Of a DNA stretch of 12,391 nucleotides, positions 5,354-12,391 are shown in pieces. How positions within the stretch are numbered: the first letter of the stretch is position 1; each line of letters opens with the position of its first letter. Source of the stretch: Allobrachymonas sp. (GTDB lineage Bacteria > Pseudomonadota > Gammaproteobacteria > Burkholderiales > Burkholderiaceae_C); NCBI GenBank assembly GCA_030538335.1, contig JAUNUE010000029.1, positions 646 to 13,036 on the forward strand, in the 5' to 3' direction. The position numbers were made by a program, and so were the translations under genes. Under the pieces are notes generated by a model. It was not told where the DNA came from. It worked only from the letters and a program-made list of their open reading frames with translations, and ran no database searches.

Positions 5354-8300
5354 ATGGCGGGCATGTTTGTCCACCTGCGCCTGCATTCCGAATTTTCTGT
5401 GGTCGATGGCACGGTGCGCATCGACGAAGCCGTGGCTGCTGCCGCGCAGCACCAGCAGCCCGCGCTGGCGCTGACCGACCTGAACAACCTGTTTGGCGCC
5501 GTCAAGTTCTACCGCGCTGCGCACAAAGCCGGGGTGCAGCCCATCATCGGCGCCGAGGTGCTGGTCGAAGACCTGCTGCCACCCGCCAAAGACCGCGCCC
5601 TGCCCCGTTTGTTGCTGCTGGCGCAAAACCAGCAAGGCTATCTGAACCTGTGTGAACTGCTCACGCGCGGCTGGCTGGCGGTGGAAAACAAACCGCAAGC
5701 CACGATCCCATGGCGCTGGCTGCAGGAACTGGGTGAAGGGCTGATCGTGCTCTCGGGCGCGCAGGCCGGGCCTTTGGGCGCAGCTTTGCTGGCAGGCGAC
5801 CAGGCACAGGCGCATGAGGTGGCCTTGCAGTGTGTGGCGGCTTTTCCCAACCGCTTTTACCTGGAGTTGCAACGCGCCGGGCGCAGCAGCGACGAGCCGT
5901 ATATTGCGGCCGCCATGGCCTTGGCGCAGCGCATGCAGTTGCCGGTGGTGGCCACGCACCCGGTGCAGTTTCTGGAGGCAGAAGGGTTTGAAGCGCACGA
6001 GGCGCGCATCTGCATTGCCGAAGGCGAAATCCTGGGCAACCAGCGCCGCCCGCGCCGCTTTACGCACCAGCAGTATTTTCACAGCAGCGAACAGATGCAG
6101 GCGCTGTTTGCCGACATTCCTTCGGCGCTGGCGAACACGGTCGAAATTGCCCGCCGTTGCCACCTCACGCTCGACCTGGGCAAGCCACAACTGCCGCACT
6201 ACCCCACGCCCGACGGCTTGTCGATTGAGGACTACTTCCGCCAGTTGTCGCTTGAAGGGCTGGAGCAGCGTCTGGCGCAGTTGTATCCTGACAGCCAGCA
6301 ACGCGAGCAGGAACGCCCGCGCTACCTTGAGCGGCTGGAATTTGAAATCGCCACCATCGTGAAGATGGGCTTTCCGGGCTACTTCCTCGTCGTGGCCGAC
6401 TTCATCAACTGGGCCAAGAACCACGGCTGCCCCGTGGGGCCGGGGCGCGGCTCGGGCGCCGGTTCGTTGGTGGCTTATGCGCTCAAGATCACCGATCTCG
6501 ATCCCCTCGCCTACGGCTTGCTGTTTGAGCGTTTCCTCAACCCCGAGCGGGTGAGCATGCCCGACTTCGACATCGACTTTTGCCAGGCCAACCGCGACCG
6601 CGTGATCGAGTATGTGAAGGGCAAATACGGCAAAGAGGCCGTAAGCCAGATCGTCACTTTCGGCACCATGGCCGCGCGCGCTGCCATTCGCGACGTGGGG
6701 CGCGTACTTGATCTTTCGTACAACTTCTGCGACGGCATCAGCAAGCTCGTGCCCAACAAGCCGGGCAAGCCCGTCACGCTGCAATACCCGCCTGCGAATC
6801 TCACCGAAGAAGAGAAAGAAAAATACGCCATTGCCGCCGAGCCGCAACTGGCCGAGCGCATTGCCAACGATGACGAAGTGAAGATGCTGATCGAGCTGGC
6901 GCAGCAGCTCGAAGGCCTGACGCGCAACATCGGCATGCACGCGGGCGGCGTGCTCATCGCCCCCAACAAGCTTACCGATTTTTGTCCGCTGTACCAGCAA
7001 CCCGGCAGCGAAGCAGCGGTGAGCCAGTTTGACAAGGACGATGTGGAAGCAGCGGGCCTGGTCAAGTTTGACTTTCTGGGCCTGGCCACACTCACCATCA
7101 TGGAACTGGCCCGCGACCTGATCCGCGCGCGCCACAAGGGGCAGGAAAACTTCTCGTTCGACGACATACCGCTCGACGACAAGCCCACGTTCAAGCTGTT
7201 CCAGAACGGACAGACCGAGGCCGTGTTCCAGTTTGAAAGCGGCGGCATGCAGCGCATGCTGTGCGAGGCGCTGCCCACGCGCTTTGAAGACCTGATCGCG
7301 CTCAACGCCATGTATCGGCCGGGGCCGATGGAGAACATTCCGAGCTTTGTCGCGCGCAAACATGGCCGCGAAGAAGTGAGCTACCCGCATCCGCTGCTCG
7401 AAGGCATCCTCGGCGAAACCTACGGCGTGATGGTGTACCAGGAGCAGGTGATGCTGGCCGCACAGATCGTGGGCGGCTACACACTCGGCGGCGCCGACCT
7501 GCTGCGCCGCGCCATGGGCAAGAAAAAGCCCGAAGAGATGGCACAGCACCGCGGTCTGTTTGCCGCAGGCGCTGCAGAAAAAGGCATCAGCGCGCAGCAG
7601 GCCAGCGACATTTTCGACCTGATGGAAAAATTCGCGGGCTACGGCTTCAACAAGTCGCACGCCGCCGCCTACTCACTGCTGGCCTACCAGACGGCGTGGC
7701 TCAAGGTGCACTACACGGCTGAGTTTTTCTGCGCCAACATGACGGTAGAACTCGACAACACCGACAAGCTCAAGGTGCTGGCCGAAGACGCACGCGCCAT
7801 GGGCATGCAGTTCGAGTTGCCCGACATCAACCGCAGCGGCTACCGTTTCGAGCCGGTGAGCAACCAGGTGATTCGCTACGGCCTAGGTGCCATCAAGGGC
7901 ACGGGCGAAAACGCCATCGACGCCATCATCCAGGCGCGCAACGAAGGCGGTGCCTTCTCCAGCCTGTTTGATTTTTGCAACCGTGTGGATCGTAGCAAGC
8001 TCAACAAGCGCACGGTAGAAGCGCTGGTCAAGGCAGGCGCGTTTGACAGCATCCACCGCAACCGCGCCGCACTGCTGGCGAGCATCGACCTGGCGTTTGA
8101 CTACGCCCTGGCGCAGGAGGCCAACGCCAACCAGGGCGGCCTGTTCGACATGGCGGACGACGGCCACGGCAGCAGCACGCAAGAGCCTGATCTGGTCGCC
8201 ACCACGCCGTGGGACATCAAGGAGCGGCTGCTGCAGGAAAAAACCGCCGTAGGCTTTTTCCTCTCGGGCCACCTGTTCGACGCCTGCGCCGAAGAAGTGC

Positions 8301-8911
8301 GCCGTTTTGTGCGCACCCCCCTGGCCGAACTCGAAGACAGCCGCGAGCCGCAACTGCTGGCGGGCATTGTGTCTGACCTGCGCTTCATCAACGGCAACCG
8401 GGGTCGGCTCGCGCTGTTCCGGCTTGAAGATGGCAGCGCGGTGTACGAGGCCAGTTGCGACGAAGCCGTGTTTGCCGGCAGCACCTTGTTGAAGGAAGAC
8501 GCCCTGTTGATCGCCCAGTGCCGCGTGCAGTTTGACCGCTTCAGCAGCGCACTGCGCGTGAACGTGCTGCACATGATGGATCTGGCCACCGCACGCTGCC
8601 GCTACGGCAAATACCTGCTCGCACACGTTGGCCCCCTGGCTGCAGGCGATACCGGCCCCGCCATTGGGCGCATCTTTGCCGACCATCCGCCGCAAAAAGA
8701 AACCACCGACAGCGGCGATGTGCTGGTGCGCGGCCTGACCGTGCGCCTGAACGCAACCATCCACGGCCCCGACGGCGATGTGCTGCAAGGCATGCTTCCG
8801 CTGGACGACACGCACCGCTTCTACCCCTCAGACGCAGCGCTGGCAAGCTGGGTGGCGCTGCTGCCGCAAGGCGAAGTGGGCGTGGTCTACGACGCCGCCC
8901 GCGGCAACTGA
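5354..8911 (+). CDS. dnaE: DNA polymerase III alpha subunit (replicative DnaE)
   Basis: This 1185-aa protein is the catalytic subunit of the replicative DNA polymerase, slightly longer than the E. coli one (1160 aa). It opens with a PHP domain (FVHLRLHSEFSVVDG, residues 5-19). The palm includes GPGRGSGAGSL at 362-372 and the catalytic aspartates of PDFDIDF (D404 and D406, equivalent to E. coli D401 and D403), with the third in VKFDFLGL (D573, E. coli D555). A helix-hairpin-helix region follows around 860-900, then a clamp-binding motif QGGLF (927-931), and an OB-fold region (about 1000-1075). Its length and C-terminal domains distinguish it from the shorter ImuC/DnaE2 type. The ATG at 5354 is uncertain: an in-frame ATG at 5363 is equally close to the PHP start, and neither has a strong ribosome site. 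It converges on kdpE with 3 nt between stop codons. Confidence 0.97.
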   Translation: MAGMFVHLRLHSEFSVVDGTVRIDEAVAAAAQHQQPALALTDLNNLFGAVKFYRAAHKAGVQPIIGAEVLVEDLLPPAKDRALPRLLLLAQNQQGYLNLCELLTRGWLAVENKPQATIPWRWLQELGEGLIVLSGAQAGPLGAALLAGDQAQAHEVALQCVAAFPNRFYLELQRAGRSSDEPYIAAAMALAQRMQLPVVATHPVQFLEAEGFEAHEARICIAEGEILGNQRRPRRFTHQQYFHSSEQMQALFADIPSALANTVEIARRCHLTLDLGKPQLPHYPTPDGLSIEDYFRQLSLEGLEQRLAQLYPDSQQREQERPRYLERLEFEIATIVKMGFPGYFLVVADFINWAKNHGCPVGPGRGSGAGSLVAYALKITDLDPLAYGLLFERFLNPERVSMPDFDIDFCQANRDRVIEYVKGKYGKEAVSQIVTFGTMAARAAIRDVGRVLDLSYNFCDGISKLVPNKPGKPVTLQYPPANLTEEEKEKYAIAAEPQLAERIANDDEVKMLIELAQQLEGLTRNIGMHAGGVLIAPNKLTDFCPLYQQPGSEAAVSQFDKDDVEAAGLVKFDFLGLATLTIMELARDLIRARHKGQENFSFDDIPLDDKPTFKLFQNGQTEAVFQFESGGMQRMLCEALPTRFEDLIALNAMYRPGPMENIPSFVARKHGREEVSYPHPLLEGILGETYGVMVYQEQVMLAAQIVGGYTLGGADLLRRAMGKKKPEEMAQHRGLFAAGAAEKGISAQQASDIFDLMEKFAGYGFNKSHAAAYSLLAYQTAWLKVHYTAEFFCANMTVELDNTDKLKVLAEDARAMGMQFELPDINRSGYRFEPVSNQVIRYGLGAIKGTGENAIDAIIQARNEGGAFSSLFDFCNRVDRSKLNKRTVEALVKAGAFDSIHRNRAALLASIDLAFDYALAQEANANQGGLFDMADDGHGSSTQEPDLVATTPWDIKERLLQEKTAVGFFLSGHLFDACAEEVRRFVRTPLAELEDSREPQLLAGIVSDLRFINGNRGRLALFRLEDGSAVYEASCDEAVFAGSTLLKEDALLIAQCRVQFDRFSSALRVNVLHMMDLATARCRYGKYLLAHVGPLAAGDTGPAIGRIFADHPPQKETTDSGDVLVRGLTVRLNATIHGPDGDVLQGMLPLDDTHRFYPSDAALASWVALLPQGEVGVVYDAARGN

Positions 8912-8914
8912 TTT

Positions 8915-9622
8915 TTACAGCGACAGGCGGTACCCCACCCCTGATTCGGTCAACAGGTGCTGCGGTCGTGCAGGGTCATCTTCCAGCTTGCGCCTTAGAT
9001 TGGCCATGTACACGCGCAGGTAATGCGCCTGGTCGGTATGGTTTGGCCCCCAGACTTCGTTGAGCAACTGCTGCTGCGTAAGCACGCGCCCGGCATGGGC
9101 GGCCAGATGCGCCAGCAGGCGGTATTCGATGGGTGTGAGGTGCACCGCCTCGCCATGGCGCAGCACCTGGCGGCGCGCCAGGTCGATCTCGACCGCGCCA
9201 AAGTGCAGCACCGGCGTGGCATCTGCCGCACGCTGGTGGCGGCGCAGTAAGGCACGCACGCGCGCCAGCAACTCGGGCACGCCAAACGGTTTGGTCAGGT
9301 AATCGTCGGCGCCCATATCCAGCGCACGCACCTTGTTGGCCTCGTCGCTGCGCGCCGACAGAATCAGCACCGGCACGCTGGCCCAGCCACGCAACTCCTG
9401 CACCAGTTGCACGCCATCGCCATCGGGCAGGCCCAAATCGAGAATGACCAGATCGGGCTGGCGGCTGGCGGCCTCGATCAGGCCGCGTTGCAGCGTGGCC
9501 GCCTCCCACACATGGCAGCCTTCGCTTTCGAGTGCGCTGCGCACAAAGCGGCGGATATGCGGCTCGTCTTCCACCAGCAACACCACGGGCGATGGGCTGT
9601 GCGGCGCGGTGGCATTGGTCAT
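8915..9622 (-). CDS. kdpE: KdpE, potassium-responsive OmpR-type response regulator
   Basis: This 235-aa regulator is the partner of KdpD. Residues 13-125 form a receiver domain: acidic E18-D19 in LLVEDEPHIRRF, phosphoacceptor D62 in VILDLGLPDGDG, and K111 in YLTKPFG. Residues about 138-233 form an OmpR/PhoB winged helix, from LHFGAVEIDLARRQV through LTPIEYRLLAHLA and LRVYMANLRRKLE to the wing VGYRLSL. The open frame runs further upstream inside kdpD, but the ATG at 9622 is selected because it overlaps the kdpD stop codon as ATGA and the receiver domain begins shortly after. Overlap implies translational coupling with kdpD. In the known system, KdpE activates the kdp potassium-uptake operon under potassium limitation or osmotic stress. 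Confidence 0.96.
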   Translation of the reverse strand: MTNATAPHSPSPVVLLVEDEPHIRRFVRSALESEGCHVWEAATLQRGLIEAASRQPDLVILDLGLPDGDGVQLVQELRGWASVPVLILSARSDEANKVRALDMGADDYLTKPFGVPELLARVRALLRRHQRAADATPVLHFGAVEIDLARRQVLRHGEAVHLTPIEYRLLAHLAAHAGRVLTQQQLLNEVWGPNHTDQAHYLRVYMANLRRKLEDDPARPQHLLTESGVGYRLSL

Positions 9623-12312
9623 GGCAGCAGCTCCCTGGGCATGGCTGGTGGTTGGCCGAGCGGCAAGGTGAAGACAAAGCACACCCCTGTGCCGCCTTCG
9701 CCGCGCTCGGCCCAGACGCGCCCTTTGTGCGCCTCGACAATGGCGCGCACGATCGACAGGCCCAGTCCCACGCCCGAAATGGCCGACTCTTCCTGGCCGC
9801 GGGTGAATTTGTCGAAGACGCGCTTTTCCATGCCCGCAGGCAGGCCAGCGCCGTTGTCGCATACGCGGATGTGCATGTCTTTGCCTTGTGGATGCGCGCC
9901 CATGGTAATGCGGCTGCCTGCCAGTGTGTATTTGGCCGCATTTTCCAGCAGATTGACCAGCACGCGCTCGATCAGCACCGCATCAAATTCCACCAGTGGC
10001 AAATCGGGGGGCAACTCTACGCGCACCTCGTGCTGCGCCAGCATGCCGGCACGGGCGCGCAAGGCCGTGCCGACCACCTCTTCCAGCGGTTGCCATTCCT
10101 TGTGCAGTTTGACGGTACCCGCCTGCAAGCGCGCCATGTCGAGCAGGTTGTGCACCAGCGCCGTGGTGCGCAGCGCCTCTTCGCGAATCGCCTGCGCCAG
10201 CCCGGCATGTGGCTCTTGCAAACGCGGTTGCTGCAGCGTAAGCGCATCGGCCAGCCCGACCAGCGCCGTCAGCGGCGTGCGCAAATCGTGCGACAGCGCC
10301 GCCAGCAGGTTGTTGCGCAACTGCTCCGACTCCATCTGCAGCAGCGCCTGCTGGGCCACTTCGATGTAGTGCAGGCGCTCCAGCGCAATCGCCACCAGCG
10401 ACGCACCGGCCTGCAGCAGGCGCTCCTGCTCGGGCGTGGGCAACCACGATGCCTGCCGCGGCTGGATGGCCAGGATGCCGCGGGTGCGCATCGGCGCTTT
10501 CAAGGGCAGATAGAGCACGGGCGCCAGCGGCAAGGTATCGGTCGACAAACCGGCAGGCGCGGCATGGTCTATCGCCCACTGGGCCAGCGCCATATCAAGC
10601 TGCACGCCCTGCGGGGTTTGCGGGGGCGGCGGCAGCTTGTCGCCCATGCCCAGCGGCAACAGCACCGCTTCGGCCTGGAAGCCTTGTTGCACAAAGGTGC
10701 GCACCGCCTCTTCGGTCTGTTCGACCGACAGCACCGCCGACAGGTCGCGCGCCATCTGGTACAGCAGCCGTGTGCGCCGCTCGCGCCCGTGCGCGGCATC
10801 GCGCTGCAGCCGCAAGCTCGACGTGAGGTGCGCCGTGATCACCGCCACGCCCAACATCACGGCAAAGGTCAGCAGGTATTGCAGGTCTGCCACCGCAAAC
10901 GTCAGGTGGGGCTGCACAAAAAAGAAATCAAAGGCCAGCACCGCCAGCACCGAGCCCACGATGGCCGGGTTGCGGCCATAGCGGAACGCCACCAGCACCG
11001 TGGCCAGCAGGTACAGCATGACGATATTGACCTGCGCCAGGATGCCATGCAGCGCGCTGGAAAGCAGCGTAACAGCCAGCACCGCCAACACCGCTGCGCC
11101 ATAGCGACGCCACTGGATCGGCAGCTTGTCTTGCGGCGTGCTGGCGGGCTTTTCGCCATCCACCCCGGCATTGGCCAGTTGCACAATGTCGAGGTCGGGT
11201 GCCCGCGCCAGCAGGCGTTGCCCCAGGTTGGGCCGCAGGCGCGGCCACCAGGGCCGGGCCTTTTCGCGCCCGATCAACACCTTGCCCAGGTTGTTGTTGC
11301 GGGCGTAGCCGATGATGGCTTCCACGCTGTCGTCGGCCATCTGGTTGGCCGTTTGCGCGCCCAGCTCCTGCGCCAGTTGCAGCGCCTTCAGCGCCTGCCG
11401 GCGCTCGGCATCGGGCAGGCGTTGCAGGCGCGGTGTTTCCACATACAGCGCATGCCAGGGCACATCGAGTTGCACCGCCAGCCGCGCGGCGCTGCGCACC
11501 AGACGCTCGGCACCGCTGCCGGGGCGTATGCACACCAGCAGCGATTCGCGCATGGGCCACACCATGCCCACCGACTGCTCCTTGCGCCAGGCCTGCACGT
11601 CTTCGTCCACACGGTCTGCCGTGCGGCGCAAAGACAGTTCGCGCAAAGCCATGAGGTTGCCCTTGCGGAAAAAATTCTGCATGGCGCGTTCGGCCTGCTG
11701 CGGCACATAGACCTTGCCCGCCTTGAGCCGCGCCAGCAATTCGTCGGGCGGCAAATCGACCAGCACCACTTCGTCGGCTGCGTCAAACACGTGGTCAGGC
11801 ACGGTTTCCCACACGCGCGCGCCGGTGATGCGCCCCACCACGTCGTTCAAACTTTCGAGGTGCTGCACATTGATGGTGGTGTAGATGTCGATGCCTTCGG
11901 CGAGCAGCTCCTCCACATCCTGCCAGCGCTTGGGGTGGCGGCTGCCCGGTGCATTGCTGTGCGCCAGCTCATCCACCAGCAGCAGTTGCGGGCGGCGCTG
12001 CAAGGCAGCATCCAGATCAAACTCGGCATAGCTGCGGCCCTGGTGCTGCATCTGGCGCAACGGCAGGCGCTCCAGCCCGTCGAGCAGCCCCGCCGTTTCA
12101 GAGCGGTTATGCGTTTCGACCAGGCCCACCACCGCGTCCACACCCAGCGTCTGTTGCTGGCGCGCGGCCTGCAGCATGGCGTAGGTTTTGCCTACGCCGG
12201 GGCTGGCGCCAAAAAAGATCTTCAGCTTGCCGCGGGCGGCCTTGCGCTCTTCTGCCTCGACCTGTTCGAGCAGTGCATCGGGGTCGGGGCGTTGGTCGTC
12301 ATCGGTTGGCAT
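9619..12312 (-). CDS. kdpD: KdpD, potassium/turgor-sensing histidine kinase
   Basis: This 897-aa kinase matches the full-length KdpD plan (E. coli about 894 aa). The N-terminal KdpD domain (about 28-235) has a Walker A GASPGVGKT at 35-43, a Walker B-like LLLVDELAHSN at 110-120 and GSRHPKRWQDVEELL nearby. A universal-stress-protein-like domain follows (about 255-380), then four clustered membrane helices of DUF4118 (about 404-500), then a GAF-like region (about 520-650). The kinase core has phosphorylated H675 in ALSHDLRTPLT, N box NLLENAAKYT (787-796), CDNGAGLP (818-825) and GVGLGLSIV (847-855). It overlaps kdpE by 4 nt and lies 21 nt after the kdpC stop. The start ATG at 12312 has a weak GAG-type ribosome site, and other ATGs in the gap are out of frame. 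Nothing is truncated. Confidence 0.97.
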   Translation of the reverse strand: MPTDDDQRPDPDALLEQVEAEERKAARGKLKIFFGASPGVGKTYAMLQAARQQQTLGVDAVVGLVETHNRSETAGLLDGLERLPLRQMQHQGRSYAEFDLDAALQRRPQLLLVDELAHSNAPGSRHPKRWQDVEELLAEGIDIYTTINVQHLESLNDVVGRITGARVWETVPDHVFDAADEVVLVDLPPDELLARLKAGKVYVPQQAERAMQNFFRKGNLMALRELSLRRTADRVDEDVQAWRKEQSVGMVWPMRESLLVCIRPGSGAERLVRSAARLAVQLDVPWHALYVETPRLQRLPDAERRQALKALQLAQELGAQTANQMADDSVEAIIGYARNNNLGKVLIGREKARPWWPRLRPNLGQRLLARAPDLDIVQLANAGVDGEKPASTPQDKLPIQWRRYGAAVLAVLAVTLLSSALHGILAQVNIVMLYLLATVLVAFRYGRNPAIVGSVLAVLAFDFFFVQPHLTFAVADLQYLLTFAVMLGVAVITAHLTSSLRLQRDAAHGRERRTRLLYQMARDLSAVLSVEQTEEAVRTFVQQGFQAEAVLLPLGMGDKLPPPPQTPQGVQLDMALAQWAIDHAAPAGLSTDTLPLAPVLYLPLKAPMRTRGILAIQPRQASWLPTPEQERLLQAGASLVAIALERLHYIEVAQQALLQMESEQLRNNLLAALSHDLRTPLTALVGLADALTLQQPRLQEPHAGLAQAIREEALRTTALVHNLLDMARLQAGTVKLHKEWQPLEEVVGTALRARAGMLAQHEVRVELPPDLPLVEFDAVLIERVLVNLLENAAKYTLAGSRITMGAHPQGKDMHIRVCDNGAGLPAGMEKRVFDKFTRGQEESAISGVGLGLSIVRAIVEAHKGRVWAERGEGGTGVCFVFTLPLGQPPAMPRELLP

Positions 12313-12333
12313 GGTGTTTCATGCAATCTCATT

Positions 12334-12391
12334 TCAAGGCTTGCCTGCATCCAGCGCCAGATTCAACTGCAGCACATTCACGCGGGGTTCG
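12334..12391 (-). CDS. kdpC: KdpC C-terminus (potassium-transporting ATPase subunit C), partial
   Basis: On the minus strand the window edge is open in the frame reading EPRVNVLQLNLALDAGKP followed by TGA (12334-12336), 18 visible codons. The VNVLQLNLALD segment is the conserved end of KdpC, the small subunit that helps assemble and operate the KdpFABC potassium pump. Position directly before kdpD, 21 nt away, agrees with the common kdpABCDE order. The rest of the gene lies outside the window. Confidence 0.9.
   Translation of the reverse strand, partial: EPRVNVLQLNLALDAGKP

Noticed and set aside
5327..7660. 777-aa open frame antisense to dnaE
   Set aside because: It lies wholly over the clear dnaE coding frame; GC-rich codon use leaves long open antisense frames, and the translation has no domain character.
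8915..9941. Extended minus-strand frames upstream of kdpE
   Set aside because: They overlap kdpD out of frame; the ATGA overlap and receiver-domain start define kdpE at 9622.

Overview
The window reads as ordinary chromosome of a GC-rich betaproteobacterium, most likely Burkholderiales and probably Comamonadaceae-like. The grounds are codon use, a full-length replicative DnaE of the betaproteobacterial type, a kdpC-kdpD-kdpE gene order, and a set of small stress-type membrane proteins. The taxonomic call rests on recognition of protein style, not on a search.

Layout. The left edge (1-149) holds the tail of a receiver-domain protein. It converges on a NarL/FixJ-type response regulator (minus strand, 164-796). 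A short divergent promoter region separates that gene from a CHASE3-type sensor histidine kinase (plus strand, 920-2326); regulator and kinase are most simply read as a cognate pair. Three small membrane-protein genes follow on the plus strand: a 55-aa DUF1328/UPF0391-like protein (2566-2733), a DUF883/ElaB-YqjD-like protein (2774-3073, with a clear terminator behind it) and a GlsB/YeaQ-like protein (3756-4001). Between the last two lies a 682-bp stretch without a convincing gene. It holds a roughly 196-bp MITE-like element with 20-bp terminal inverted repeats and a possible TAA target duplication, a second long-looped inverted repeat, and a doubtful 26-codon ORF.

A perfect 17-bp-arm bidirectional terminator (4019-4055) separates the GlsB-like gene from a convergent NlpC/P60 lipoprotein (4070-4702) whose signal peptide looks both Tat-type and lipobox-containing. 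Divergent from it is a MAPEG-family membrane protein (4910-5332), followed 21 nt later by dnaE (5354-8911), the catalytic alpha subunit of DNA polymerase III with its active-site aspartates and clamp-binding motif. dnaE converges, with only 3 nt between stop codons, on the potassium sensor system: kdpE (8915-9622) and kdpD (9619-12312), which overlap by ATGA, and the last 18 codons of kdpC at the right edge.

How the parts work together. Two two-component systems bracket the region. KdpD/KdpE would control the kdp potassium-uptake operon, whose kdpC end is visible. The CHASE3 kinase and NarL-type regulator have unknown targets, and the adjacent stress-type membrane genes are a plausible but unproven regulon. 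I did not see a novel multi-gene system. The most unusual DNA is the 3212-3503 repeat region.
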